64,000 nucleotides of DNA, from assembly GCF_029868385.1 (NCBI RefSeq), contig NZ_JARWNX010000061.1, forward strand, positions 186,001 to 250,000. The letters run 5' to 3'. This DNA is from Nocardia cyriacigeorgica. Lineage in GTDB: Bacteria > Actinomycetota > Actinomycetes > Mycobacteriales > Mycobacteriaceae. How positions within the stretch are numbered: the first letter of the stretch is position 1; every line of letters starts with the position of its first letter. A program made the translations under genes and the position numbers. The notes under the pieces are model-generated. The model saw only the letters and a list, made by a program, of their open reading frames with translations, did not search any database and was not told the DNA's origin. This document shows positions 8,245 to 16,869 of this stretch, piece after piece.

Positions 8245-9531
8245 ATGACCGATCACACCGGGCGAGCAGCGGTCGCCGCCGTGTGGCGGATCGAATCCGC
8301 GCGAATCGTCGGTGCGCTCGCCCGCTACACCGGCGATTTCGCGCTGGCCGAGGATCTCGCACAGGAGGCCCTGGCCGAGGCGCTGGTGACCTGGCCGCGG
8401 GAAGGCGTCCCGCGCCATCCCGCCGGCTGGTTGCTCACCGTCGGCAAGCGTCGCGCGATCGACGCGTTCCGCCGCCGCGCCGCCCGTGACGTCCGGTACG
8501 CCGCCCTCGCCCAGGAGCTGGGTGAGGGCGGCGTCGTCGCGGGCAGCCCGCCCACCGATCCGGTGCGCGAGGCCGAGGATGTGCTGTGGGATCCCGACCA
8601 GATCGATGACGATCTGCTCGCGTTGATGTTCGTCTCCTGCCATCCGGTGCTGTCACGGGAGGCGCGGATCGCACTCACCCTGCGGGTCGTGGCCGGTGTG
8701 ACCAGTGACGAGATCGCGCGGGCCTTCCTCGTGCCGACCGCCACCGTGCAGGCGAGGATCACCAGGGCGAAGAAGACACTCGCCGCGGCCGGAGTGCCGT
8801 TCCAGGTGCCGGCGGCCGCCGAGCGCACCGAACGGCTCGGCTCGGTGTTGAACGTGATCTATCTGATCTTCACCGAAGGGTCGTCGGCCAGTTCCGGGAC
8901 CGCTCTGATGCGCCTGGATCTGGCCGCCGAAGCGCTGCGGCTGGCACGGGTACTGGCCAGGCTGGTGCCCGATGAGCCCGAGGTATACGGCCTGCTGGCC
9001 CTGCTGGAACTGACCGCGGCGCGGTTTCCCGCCCGCACCGACGCGGAGGGGCATCCGGTCCTGCTCGAACAGCAGGACCGGCGCCGCTGGGACCGCTCCG
9101 CAATCGCGCGCGGACGTGCGGCATTGACCCGAGCCGGACAGGTGGGCCGCGGTGTGGGCGCCTACGGTCTCCAGGCCGCGATCGCCGAATGCCACGCCCT
9201 CGCGCCCTCGGTCGAGGACACCGACTGGGAGCGGATCGTACTGCTGTACGAGGCGCTCGGTCGGCTGGCACCCTCACCGGTGGTGGAATTGAACCGGGCG
9301 GTGGCCGTCTCCATGGCCGACGGGCCCGCGGCCGCCCTACCGATCGTCGACGAACTCGCCGCCGCCGACGCGTTCGCACATTCACATCTGCTGCCGAGCG
9401 TGCGCGGTGAACTACTCATCCGCCTCGGCCGCCGCGAGGAGGCCCGCATCCAGCTGGAACTGGCCGTCGAGCTGTGCGGCAACGATCGGGAGCGCGCCGT
9501 CCTGCACCGCAAACTCGCCGATCTGGGCTGA
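8245..9531 (+). CDS. ECF42-group RNA polymerase sigma factor
   Basis: A 428-residue extracytoplasmic-function sigma factor. Sigma region 2 occupies about residues 10-85 (ARYTGDFALAEDLAQEALAEAL, GWLLTVGKRRAIDAFRRR), region 4 about residues 120-180 (REARIALTLRVVAGVTSDEIARAFLV). A long C-terminal extension of about 230 residues with repeated helical, TPR-like units follows; this extension and the adjacent DGPF gene define the ECF42 group. No anti-sigma factor gene is adjacent, as usual for the group, whose C-terminal domain is thought to do the regulating. It is co-transcribed with the upstream YCII gene and preceded by a matching promoter at 7732-7760. The ATG at 8245 follows the YCII stop by 12 bases. 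Confidence 0.9.
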   Translation: MTDHTGRAAVAAVWRIESARIVGALARYTGDFALAEDLAQEALAEALVTWPREGVPRHPAGWLLTVGKRRAIDAFRRRAARDVRYAALAQELGEGGVVAGSPPTDPVREAEDVLWDPDQIDDDLLALMFVSCHPVLSREARIALTLRVVAGVTSDEIARAFLVPTATVQARITRAKKTLAAAGVPFQVPAAAERTERLGSVLNVIYLIFTEGSSASSGTALMRLDLAAEALRLARVLARLVPDEPEVYGLLALLELTAARFPARTDAEGHPVLLEQQDRRRWDRSAIARGRAALTRAGQVGRGVGAYGLQAAIAECHALAPSVEDTDWERIVLLYEALGRLAPSPVVELNRAVAVSMADGPAAALPIVDELAAADAFAHSHLLPSVRGELLIRLGRREEARIQLELAVELCGNDRERAVLHRKLADLG

Positions 9532-9679
9532 TATGAAGCCGACACCCTCGATCGGCAGTGCGCTGCCCATACAGCGGGATCGGTGGCCGGCACCCGATGC
9601 GCCCCGTGGTTCACTGAGCGAAACCCGCCACACCGTCGGCCGGACGCACGTATCGGCCGCCCACGCCCGAGGGGTGAGT

Positions 9680-10417
9680 ATGCCGGTCACCGACACACCG
9701 AACACTGCCGTTCCGTCCTCGACGCTCGACCGGCTGTCACTGGTCATCGATAATTTCCGCGACGCACCCCGCGCGACGCTCACCGATATCTCCCGCCACA
9801 CCGGCATCCCACGCACCAGCACCCTGCGCATGCTCGAGCACTTGGTGCGGATGGGCTGGCTGCGTCGCCACGACCTCCGGTACGAGCTGGGTGATCGACT
9901 CGCCGAGATCGGGATACTCGCCGCCTATCAGAACGGATTCGACAGGGTGGTGGGCCCGCTGCTGAGCGAACTGCATCGGGTGACGGGCTATATCGTGCAC
10001 CTGGGTGTACTCGCCGGCGGCGAAATCGTCTACCTGGACAAAGTCGGCGACCGGACGACTCCGACTCTGCACACGCAGGTCGGGTCACGTGTTCCGGCGG
10101 CCACGTCGACGATCGGCAAGGCGCTCACCGCACCAACGCATCGGGCGGGTGCGGATCGCCCGGCGAGAATCGCCTTCGGTGTGTGCACCAGTGGACTCGG
10201 CTGCATCGGGGCCAGGGTCGGCACCTACCGCGGCACACAGCTCGGACTCTCCATCAGCGGGCCGCGCACCCGGGTTCGGTTCGACGCCCCGAATGCCGCC
10301 CCCGTCCGGCTCACCGCCGCGGCAATCGCCCACTATCTCGACCTGACCGCCGATCGACTCCCGGTGCCCGCGTCCGCTCACCGGCATCCCCGCTTGGTGG
10401 TCTCCCACCAGCGCTGA
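9680..10417 (+). CDS. IclR family transcriptional regulator
   Basis: A 245-residue regulator with an N-terminal winged helix (LVIDNFRDAPRATLTDISRHTGIPRTSTLRMLEHLVRMGWLRR, about residues 17-60) and an IclR effector domain (GYIVHLGVLAGGEIVYLDKVG...VPAATSTIGKALTA). The effector domain is shorter and less regular than usual after the STIGKALTA motif, and the C-terminal RV..PV..R region is altered (GARVGTYRGTQLGLSISGP), so ligand binding may have changed. The ATG at 9680 was chosen because the helix-turn-helix begins shortly after it and GAGGGGTGAG precedes it; the open frame upstream overlaps the sigma gene and is not coding-like. Next to it lies a broken Old Yellow Enzyme gene, its former neighbour or target perhaps. 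Confidence 0.85.
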   Translation: MPVTDTPNTAVPSSTLDRLSLVIDNFRDAPRATLTDISRHTGIPRTSTLRMLEHLVRMGWLRRHDLRYELGDRLAEIGILAAYQNGFDRVVGPLLSELHRVTGYIVHLGVLAGGEIVYLDKVGDRTTPTLHTQVGSRVPAATSTIGKALTAPTHRAGADRPARIAFGVCTSGLGCIGARVGTYRGTQLGLSISGPRTRVRFDAPNAAPVRLTAAAIAHYLDLTADRLPVPASAHRHPRLVVSHQR

Positions 10418-10436
10418 CAGCGTTGAGTCATGACGT

Positions 10437-10643
10437 ATGGGACACCATCGGCCGCGGCAGAACGACTGCTACTACCGCCGCCGCGCGGAGGGCGGAACCG
10501 GGCTGATCATCACCGAGGGTGTCGCGATCGACCATCCGAGCGCGGTGGACAGTACGACAGTGCCTCGGCTGCACGGTGATGCGGCGCTGGCCGGATGGCG
10601 AGGCGTCGTCGACGCTGTCCATGCCGCGGGCGGACGGATCTGA
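10437..10643 (+). pseudogene. Old Yellow Enzyme (NADH:flavin oxidoreductase) remnant
   Basis: A 68-codon frame translating to a piece of an Old Yellow Enzyme family protein: YYRRRAEGGTGLIITEGVA, then VPRLHGDAALAGWRGVVDAVHAAGGRI. In full-length relatives this corresponds to about residues 35-105 of some 360. The preceding N-terminal strand and flavin-binding segment are missing or scrambled, and a stop codon follows directly; the remaining 250 residues of the barrel are absent before the pirin gene. It is therefore a truncated, almost certainly non-functional remnant, not a small gene. Confidence 0.7.
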
Positions 10644-10686
10644 GTGCTCCACCGATCATGTGTCGCAGCGAGGCCGCCCACCTACC

Positions 10687-11658
10687 TCAGTGCGGACGAT
10701 GCGGCATGAGCGCGTTGTCCGGGACGACGCCCAACCGGCCGGACTGAAAGTCCTCGATCGCCTGGATCAGTTCGGCGCGGGTGTTCATCACGAACGGCCC
10801 GTAGTGCGCGACCGGTTCCCGGATCGGCCTGCCGCCGAGCAGCAGCACCTCGAGCGCGGGCCGATGCGAATCCTGTGCTGCGTCGGCGGCGACGGTGATC
10901 CGATCGCCCTTGCCGAACACCACCAGCTGCCCCTGCTCGACCGGCCTGGCCTCGGCACCAACGGTGCCGCGGCCCGACAGGATGTAGACAAGGGCGTTGT
11001 AGTCGGGTTGCCACGGCGCGGACAGCTGTGCGCCGGGGGCGATCGTCGCGTGCGCGAAGGTGATGGGGGTATGCGTCGCGCCCGGACCGTCGTGGCCGTC
11101 GATGGATCCCGCGATCACCCGGACCAGCGCACCACCGTCGTCCGAGGCCAGCAACCGTACCTGCCCGCCTTCGAGGCTCTGATATTTCGGCGGCAGGAAT
11201 TTGTCCGCGGCCGGAAGATTCACCCACAGTTGTAGGCCGTGGAACAGGCCGCCGGAATCCACCAGTTCCGCCGGTGGGGTCTCGATGTGCAGGACTCCCG
11301 AACCGGCCGTCATCCACTGGGTGGCGCCGTTCTCGATCATGCCGCCGCCGCCATGGGAATCCTGATGCTGGAAGCGACCGTCGATCATGTAGGTGACGGT
11401 CTCGAAACCACGGTGCGGATGCCAGTCGGTGCCCTTCGGCTCACCTGGCTCGTACTCGACCTCGCCCATCTGATCCATGTGGATGAACGGATCGAGATCG
11501 GCGGTCGGCACTCCGGCGAATGCACGGACCACCGGAAATCCCTCGCCCTCGTAGCCGCGCGGACCCGTGGTCACCGAGCGCACGGGACGCTCGATCGTCT
11601 CGGGTCCGGCGGGCGCGATCCGGGGCAGGGTCAGCGTATCGGCCGTGACAGCAGGCAT
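10687..11658 (-). CDS. Pirin family protein
   Basis: A 323-residue bicupin of the pirin family. The N-terminal cupin shows the metal site residues in HPHRGFETVTYM and HIETP, which supply the three His and one Glu expected for a Fe(II) site. The C-terminal cupin domain (about residues 195-290) is present and typical. Bacterial pirins are variously reported as quercetinases and redox-linked regulators; the specific role here is unknown. The ATG at 11658 has GGAGA seven bases upstream. It is separated from the esterase behind it by a strong hairpin terminator, so it has its own promoter in 11659-11820, where a TetR-like palindrome is seen. Confidence 0.9.
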   Translation of the reverse strand: MPAVTADTLTLPRIAPAGPETIERPVRSVTTGPRGYEGEGFPVVRAFAGVPTADLDPFIHMDQMGEVEYEPGEPKGTDWHPHRGFETVTYMIDGRFQHQDSHGGGGMIENGATQWMTAGSGVLHIETPPAELVDSGGLFHGLQLWVNLPAADKFLPPKYQSLEGGQVRLLASDDGGALVRVIAGSIDGHDGPGATHTPITFAHATIAPGAQLSAPWQPDYNALVYILSGRGTVGAEARPVEQGQLVVFGKGDRITVAADAAQDSHRPALEVLLLGGRPIREPVAHYGPFVMNTRAELIQAIEDFQSGRLGVVPDNALMPHRPH

Positions 11659-11721
11659 AGCGTCTCCATTCTCTGCCGCTCCCCTGATTCGGGGGCGCGG
11701 ATCGTGCTACTCGGTATCGAA

Positions 11722-11735
11722 TCGAACTGGTTCAA
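11722..11735. promoter_or_regulatory. KstR-like palindrome upstream of pirin gene
   Basis: TCGAACTGGTTCAA fits the loose KstR consensus TNNAACNNGTTNNA and lies 64 bases upstream of the pirin start. One such match is expected by chance in about 64 kb, so it is only a candidate. The overlapping GTTCAAC-TTT-TAAC could equally be a site for another regulator. Confidence 0.25.
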
Positions 11736-11827
11736 CTTTTAACGACATGGCCCGTTCGTTTCTTCCCCACGAGCCGAGCACCTGCCATCGGTCCAGCATC
11801 CACCCAGTTCACGGCCCCGATAGACGA

Positions 11828-11864
11828 AACCGGCGAAGCGATCGAGTTGATCGCTTCGCCGGTT
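11828..11864. terminator. Hairpin terminator after the antigen-85-like gene
   Basis: A perfect 16-base inverted repeat (11828-11843 against 11849-11864) with a GAGTT loop. It lies 22 bases after the stop of the esterase gene on the minus strand and before the pirin promoter region, so it most probably ends the esterase transcript. No U-tract follows, as is common in actinobacteria. Confidence 0.75.
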
Positions 11865-11886
11865 CGCGGCAGTTCGGCGGAGGGAC

Positions 11887-12939
11887 TCAGCCGATGGACG
11901 ACGACAGGGCCGGGAGCATGCGCATCACCTGGTCCTGCCAGTTGTTCCAGGCGTGGATGCCGTACGCCGGGAAATCGAAGGTCGCGTTGTTCGCACCGAG
12001 CGTGGCCATGCGGACCTGGAAGGCGCGGGTGTTCACCAGGGCGAGCGCTTCCAAGGCCATGCCGTTGAGGGTGCCGAAGCTGGGAGCGTCGGTGGCCGTC
12101 GGCAGGCCGCTGGCGGCGGAGACCCACAGACGGGTGTTGTTGGCGACCAGCCGCGGCGCGAAGACGAACGGGTCCATCCGCAGCCATTTGGGATCCCATG
12201 GCGCGGCCATGGAGTCGACGTTGTAGCCACCGGCATCGATCATCGCGACCCGGATCGCCTCGCGCATACCCGGCGCGGAGATGTTCAGATAGCCGGAGAA
12301 CGAACCGGCGAAGCTGAACTGGTCGGGATGGTAGGCGGCAAGAGTGAGGGCCGCGCTGCCACCCATCGACAGCCCGAACACACCATTGCGGTTCGGGTTG
12401 AAACCGAGTCGATCATGCAGGGAGTGGCGCAGCTCCTGGGTGAGGAAGGTTTCCCACCGGTAGGTGTAGTCCTTGCCCGGGCCGCCGGAGAAGACGTTCA
12501 AACCACCGGAGCCACTGGACGAGCCGACCGCGCCGGGCGGGACTCCGAGGAAGTTGGACGGCGCGTTCCAGTCGATGTAGAAGCTGGACTGGCCGCCGAC
12601 CGGCATGACGACGTTGATGTTCCACTTCGTCAGCTCCCTGGCGACCTCGGTCTCGATTTCCCAGCCGTTGAGATCCTCGCGGGCGCGCATGCCGTCGAGC
12701 GCGTAGACCACCCGATCGGTATTGCCGTCGGCGGCGCGGAACACACGCGATTTGATCGGCCCCATGCTGGAGTCGACCCAGAAGTCGAAGCCGTCCGGAT
12801 TGAACGCGGCCGAGGCGGTCGGCGCGCCCATGACGGCCGCACCGACCGCCATGATCAGGGCGACCAGCGGCGCGAGCAGTGCCCGGCCGATGCCGGTACG
12901 GGATGATTCGGGCCGGGGGCCGTGGCGACGCAACCGCAT
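11887..12939 (-). CDS. Secreted antigen-85-like esterase/mycolyltransferase family protein
   Basis: A 350-residue exported alpha/beta hydrolase of the antigen 85/esterase D type. A signal peptide is clear: a basic start, a hydrophobic core (ALLAPLVALIMAVGAAVMG) and an APTASA-AF cleavage site near residue 45. The mature part shows VYALDGMRA, the SFYIDWNAP loop and the nucleophile elbow GLSMGG, and ends with GIHAWNNW, which carries the catalytic His. These are hallmarks of corynebacterial and mycobacterial mycolyltransferases, which transfer mycolic acids to trehalose or arabinogalactan outside the membrane. Conservation of the SFYxDW loop favours true mycolyltransferase activity. A strong terminator follows. 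Which acceptor it uses is not visible. Confidence 0.85.
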   Translation of the reverse strand: MRLRRHGPRPESSRTGIGRALLAPLVALIMAVGAAVMGAPTASAAFNPDGFDFWVDSSMGPIKSRVFRAADGNTDRVVYALDGMRAREDLNGWEIETEVARELTKWNINVVMPVGGQSSFYIDWNAPSNFLGVPPGAVGSSSGSGGLNVFSGGPGKDYTYRWETFLTQELRHSLHDRLGFNPNRNGVFGLSMGGSAALTLAAYHPDQFSFAGSFSGYLNISAPGMREAIRVAMIDAGGYNVDSMAAPWDPKWLRMDPFVFAPRLVANNTRLWVSAASGLPTATDAPSFGTLNGMALEALALVNTRAFQVRMATLGANNATFDFPAYGIHAWNNWQDQVMRMLPALSSSIG

Positions 12940-13342
12940 CGAAGAACCTTTCTCGACGACAAATGAGCATCACGTGGCCTGGTCCACCCCCGGTCCCGAC
13001 ACCGCCGGATCGACAACCCACGTGAGTTGTCCGGGTTGTCGGACCGCGGCGGCCCACCGTTACCATGCTGTGACATTTGCCTCCCACCGCAATGTGGCGA
13101 ATGACTGGCTACCGTCACCGACGGCGACTCGGCCACCCGCCGGCACCGCCACCGAATCCACCCGCCCGCGAACATCAATTGCAAATGCACGGCACGAATG
13201 TTCTTACATTCGACAATGGCATTCAGGTGAATCGAATTTTGCTCCAGCAGTTCGTATTCCGCCCACCGAATTGGCGAGTCCGGCTGCCCGTCGACCGGCG
13301 ATGATGTAACCTTCAACCCCAGTCGATGGAGAGGCAACGGTA
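12940..13342. other. Divergent intergenic region with a perfect 7-4-7 palindrome
   Basis: About 400 bases between the divergent esterase and SRPBCC genes, with no credible gene. It is noticeably less GC-rich than its surroundings around 13160-13260. An inverted repeat CGAATGT-TCTT-ACATTCG at 13195-13212 is a candidate operator. Promoters for both flanking genes must lie here, but no clear -35/-10 pair could be assigned. Confidence 0.5.
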
Positions 13343-13909
13343 GTGGCCCTGGCCCGCAGTAGCGCTTCCTGCGCGGTGAATGCACCGAAAGAGAAAGTAT
13401 GGGCGCTGATATCACGCCCGGATCAGCTGGCGAAGTGGGTGCCGAATCATGATTTCTGGATCGGCGAGGTACCGGCGAGATTCACTCTCGGCGTCACGGT
13501 GCGCGCGCAGGCGACCGTCGCCAGTATCATCCACGAGTTCGATCTCACCGTGACCGAATGCCTCCCGATGCGACGACTGGAACTCAGCGGCGTCGGGCTC
13601 ACCGGCAATCATTTCACCTACTCGATTTCCCTTGCGGACGCACCGAACTCACCGACGGTGGTCACACTGGAAACCCGCTACAACGGCCCGGCGCGCAACG
13701 GCACCGATTATTCGGTGATCATGCCCATCGTCGCCGATGAGATGAACCGCAGCGCCAAACTCCTCGCGGCGCAATTCGCCACCAGTGATACTCCGAGTTA
13801 CGGAAAACGACCGTCACGGGCACCGACCGCCCCGCTACTGGAAGACGATGATGAGGACGCGGGCCGAACAATCATGAGGACGAACACCACGGTGCGCAGC
13901 AGTTTGTAG
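13343..13909 (+). CDS. SRPBCC family protein (polyketide cyclase/START-like)
   Basis: A 188-residue protein with one SRPBCC-type helix-grip domain at about residues 8-145. It starts with the typical strand-helix pattern ASCAVNAPKEKVWALISRPDQLAKWVP and has the long C-terminal helix YSVIMPIVADEMNRSAKLLAAQF. The last 40 residues are low-complexity with an acidic run (LLEDDDEDAG). The GTG at 13343 is preceded by GGAGAGG. Such proteins bind hydrophobic ligands or act as cyclases or dehydratases; the ligand here is unknown. It is convergent with a MarR regulator whose stop is 12 bases away. Confidence 0.75.
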   Translation: MALARSSASCAVNAPKEKVWALISRPDQLAKWVPNHDFWIGEVPARFTLGVTVRAQATVASIIHEFDLTVTECLPMRRLELSGVGLTGNHFTYSISLADAPNSPTVVTLETRYNGPARNGTDYSVIMPIVADEMNRSAKLLAAQFATSDTPSYGKRPSRAPTAPLLEDDDEDAGRTIMRTNTTVRSSL

Positions 13910-13921
13910 ATTCCGGTCCGA

Positions 13922-14389
13922 TCACTGCGCGGCCATCGCCTCCGCGAATACCGCGACGATCGCGGCGCCGACTTTCCGCTGGATCGGATCAGCCGCCGGG
14001 CCGAACAATTGCTCGTCCACCGCCGACACCGCCTTCCGTGCCTCCGCGAGCAGACGTTTACCCTTCGCGGTGAGTTCGATCGTGGACGCCGAACCAGCAC
14101 GCGCGGTTCTGTCGCGCACCAAATCGGCCCCCACCAGGGCCTTCACCGCGGTGTGCACACTTTGCACACTGATACCCGACATCCGCGCCAGTTCGCTGAA
14201 CGACGCACCCGGCACACCGGAGATGTGGCCGAGCAGCCCGAGCCTGCCCACGGTGAGCTCCAGCGGCGCGAGTGCGGCGTTCAATTCGGTCTCCACTTGC
14301 CGCGCGAGGGTCAACACGAGGATGGACGCGCTGGTCACGGGTGGGCCGGGCCGGTCGTTCTCGGTGGTCACCGACCCATCTTCGCGCAT
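13922..14389 (-). CDS. MarR family transcriptional regulator
   Basis: A 155-residue winged-helix regulator. The DNA-binding part reads ELTVGRLGLLGHISGVPGASFSELARMSGISVQSVHTAVKALVGADLVRD, followed by the wing (ARAGSASTIELTAKGKRLLAEA) and a dimerisation helix. The ATG at 14389 gives a normal MarR length; a GTG at 14371 is an alternative. The frame stays open further upstream but encodes low-complexity Arg/Pro sequence. It is divergent from the sensor kinase gene at 14503, so it may control that gene; no convincing palindrome was seen between them. Confidence 0.8.
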   Translation of the reverse strand: MREDGSVTTENDRPGPPVTSASILVLTLARQVETELNAALAPLELTVGRLGLLGHISGVPGASFSELARMSGISVQSVHTAVKALVGADLVRDRTARAGSASTIELTAKGKRLLAEARKAVSAVDEQLFGPAADPIQRKVGAAIVAVFAEAMAAQ

Positions 14390-14502
14390 CGCCTCCGCCG
14401 GACCGGCGCAGCGCCCCGACGCGGATTTCGGTGCGAGCACGGTGGTGCGACGGCCGCGGGTGGACCAAGCTGGATGGCGACGGGGTGATCGAAGGACAGA
14501 CG

Positions 14503-16341
14503 ATGAGTCGTCGAGCACTCGTACTGATGGTCGCGGCGACCGTGGCAGTGGTGACGGCCGTGGTACTGGCAGTGGACTGGTCCGAGCAGGCGGTCCACGA
14601 TCCGGCGCGGGCCCTGCTGCTCGGTCCACGGGAATCCTTCGTGGCCGCGCAGGGACCGAATCCACCGGTGTTCGGGGTGGTGGAGTTGGTGCTGTTCCTG
14701 TGCGCCGGGCTCTCGTTCGTCATCTCCGGGACGCTGGCCTGGCGGGCGCGCCCGGACGTGCGGGCCGGGCCGTTGATCGCACTCGCAGGATTGTTGTGGC
14801 TGGCCGGGGGCATCCGCCGGTCCAGCGATCCGGCGCTGTTCACGGCAGGAGTCCTGCTGACCAATCTGTATCTGCCGGTCCTCATCCACATGGTGCTCGG
14901 ATTCCCGTCCGGACGGCTGCGCCACACCTGGGAGCGCTGGTTCGTCGGTACCGCGTGGCTGCTCGCGACTGTCGGGGTCGCCTGCGAATGGTTGTTCTTC
15001 GATCCGCGGCTTGCCGACAGCGCCTATCCGTCGACCTCGGTCAATCTGCTGCTCATTCGTGACGCCCCCGCGCTGGCCGAGCCGATTCAGCTCGGTGCAG
15101 GGGCGATCGCACTGGTCATGGGCGCCACCCTGCTCGGTGTCATCGCCTATCGGTGGCGGACCGGCTCACCGGCTTTCCGTGCGGGTTTCGCCCCGCTGGC
15201 CGTGGCGTGTCTGCTGTCGGCGGTGGTCACCATCTGGTTGCTGCTCGCGGCCGCGCGTTTCCCCGGCTCCCAGGAGGGATGGACCCACAACCTGCGGGAT
15301 CTGCGGTATCCGACCACGGCGCTGCTACCGATCGCGGTGGCGTGGGGCCTGGTGCGCTACCGCCTGGCCAAAGCAGCCATCAGCGATGCGATGGTGGAGA
15401 TCGGCAACGCTCCGGTCGAGGAGAGTTTCGTCGGCGCGCTGCGCCGTGCCCTGCACGACCCGACGCTCGTGTTGTGGACCTACGAGCCGGAGCGTGGTGT
15501 GTACCTCGACGAGGACGGCCACACGCAGGCGCTGCCGAGTGGCGGCGGCCCGCGTGCGGCCACCGTGCTGGAGCGAGACGGTGTGCCGCTCGGCGCGCTC
15601 GTCTACGACGAGACCCTGCGGTCGCAGCCCGGGCTGCTCGCCGCGGTGCGCGGCGCGGCCGGGCTCGCACTCGAACACACCCGGCTGCAACAGGAACTGC
15701 GTGCCCAGCTCGTCGAGGTGCGTCGGTCACGGGAGCGGATCGTCACCGCGGGCGACACCCAGCGACGGCGCCTCGAGCGCGATCTGCACGACGGCGCACA
15801 GCAACGGCTGGTGGCGGCCGAGTTGCTGCTGCGCCGCGCCCAGCGCGCGCCCGACGGGGAACGTCTGCGAGCGCTGCTGTCGGACGGCGCCACCGAATTG
15901 GCCACCGCGCTGACCGAGCTGCGCGAGCTGGCCCGCGGCGTCTACCCACCGGTCCTCGCCGATCGCGGGATCGCCGCCGCGCTGAACTCGCTGGCCGAAC
16001 GCGCCCCGCTGCCGGTCGACATCCACGACGGTCTGCGGACGCGGCCACCGGCCGGTATCGAGCTCGCGGCCTATTTCATCGCTGCCGAAGCGGTGACCAA
16101 CAGCTGTAAACATGCCGGTGCCGGGCTCATCGACATCACCTTGGGTCGCGAGGGCGACGCCCTGTCGCTCGACATCACCGATGACGGCGTCGGCGGTGCC
16201 GTGATGACTCCGGGTGGCGGACTGAGCGGGCTCAGTGATCGCATCGCGGCGCTCGGCGGCACCCTCACCATCGACAGCCCGGCCGGTGGCGGCACCCGGC
16301 TCACCGCCGTGCTCCCCTTCGCACCCGAGGCGACCACCTGA
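14503..16341 (+). CDS. Membrane sensor histidine kinase, HisKA_3 (NarL-partner) type
   Basis: A 612-residue sensor kinase. The first 290 residues hold about seven or eight membrane segments with little between them. A GAF-like region then leads to the HisKA_3 dimerisation domain with phospho-acceptor His429 in LERDLHDGAQQRLVA. The HATPase domain has the N-box AAEAVTNSCKHAGA, the G1 box DDGVGG and the G2 box GGGLSGLSDR. ATG 14503 follows GAAGGAC. Kinases of this subfamily phosphorylate NarL/LuxR-type response regulators. None lies directly next to it; the nearest receiver plus LuxR protein is the Ser/Thr kinase fusion 1.6 kb downstream, which is a plausible partner. The intramembrane input domain suggests sensing of an envelope signal. 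Confidence 0.88.
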   Translation: MSRRALVLMVAATVAVVTAVVLAVDWSEQAVHDPARALLLGPRESFVAAQGPNPPVFGVVELVLFLCAGLSFVISGTLAWRARPDVRAGPLIALAGLLWLAGGIRRSSDPALFTAGVLLTNLYLPVLIHMVLGFPSGRLRHTWERWFVGTAWLLATVGVACEWLFFDPRLADSAYPSTSVNLLLIRDAPALAEPIQLGAGAIALVMGATLLGVIAYRWRTGSPAFRAGFAPLAVACLLSAVVTIWLLLAAARFPGSQEGWTHNLRDLRYPTTALLPIAVAWGLVRYRLAKAAISDAMVEIGNAPVEESFVGALRRALHDPTLVLWTYEPERGVYLDEDGHTQALPSGGGPRAATVLERDGVPLGALVYDETLRSQPGLLAAVRGAAGLALEHTRLQQELRAQLVEVRRSRERIVTAGDTQRRRLERDLHDGAQQRLVAAELLLRRAQRAPDGERLRALLSDGATELATALTELRELARGVYPPVLADRGIAAALNSLAERAPLPVDIHDGLRTRPPAGIELAAYFIAAEAVTNSCKHAGAGLIDITLGREGDALSLDITDDGVGGAVMTPGGGLSGLSDRIAALGGTLTIDSPAGGGTRLTAVLPFAPEATT

Positions 16342-16350
16342 CGCACCCAC

Positions 16351-16384
16351 CCGCCGCTTCCGGGAATTCCGCCGGAAGCGGCGG
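16351..16384. terminator. Bidirectional hairpin between sensor kinase and RidA genes
   Basis: A perfect 13-base inverted repeat (CCGCCGCTTCCGG, 16351-16363, against 16372-16384) with an 8-base loop. It fills the 50-base gap between two convergent genes and would terminate both. Confidence 0.75.
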
Positions 16385-16391
16385 GGCGGCA

Positions 16392-16793
16392 TCATGCGAC
16401 GGCCGTTGCCTCCAGTTCGATCATCTGGCCGGGAATCGCCAGCCGGGTGACCCCGAGCATCGTGGTGGCCGGTGCCACCCCGGCCGCGCCCAACCGTGCT
16501 GCCAGCACACCGTAGTGCTGGAACAGCAGATCGACGTCGGTGGTGTAGACGTCGAGCCGGACCAGGTTCGCCAGCGACATCCCCGCCTCGCGGAGCACAG
16601 CCTCCACATTGTCGACGCTGAGCGCCAGCTGCGCCGCCATATCACCCTCATGCTGGGGTTTGCCGTCGGCATCCATGGCGGTCTGGCCCGAGCAGTACAG
16701 GGTCCTGGTGTGCCCGGTGACCAGTTCACCCTGGTTGAATCCCATCTCCACCGACCACGTCACCGGGTTGACTGCGGTTCGTTGCACTGCCAC
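16392..16793 (-). CDS. RidA family protein
   Basis: A 133-residue protein of the RidA/YjgF family, which forms trimers and hydrolyses reactive enamine/imine intermediates. Visible features are LYCSGQTAMDADGKPQHEGD, the VEAVLREAG helix and the C-terminal IELEATAVA. The key arginine usually found near residue 105 in deaminating members appears in the segment GVTRLAIPGQMIELEA, though the surrounding motif is not the classic RNCLP-type signature, so activity is not certain. It is transcribed away from a WYL-domain regulator with an operator-like palindrome between them, so the regulator probably controls it. Confidence 0.85.
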   Translation of the reverse strand: MAVQRTAVNPVTWSVEMGFNQGELVTGHTRTLYCSGQTAMDADGKPQHEGDMAAQLALSVDNVEAVLREAGMSLANLVRLDVYTTDVDLLFQHYGVLAARLGAAGVAPATTMLGVTRLAIPGQMIELEATAVA

Positions 16794-16869
16794 TTCTGCT
16801 CCATTCGATGTGTCGACCTACCGACGTCCAGCTGTCTGCGACGCCGTGGCGGTAAGCCTCGCAACGAAT

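Noticed and set aside
9407..9679. An N-terminal extension of the IclR gene
   Set aside because: The upstream part of the open frame overlaps the sigma factor gene in another frame and has no coding character; the helix-turn-helix starts soon after 9680.
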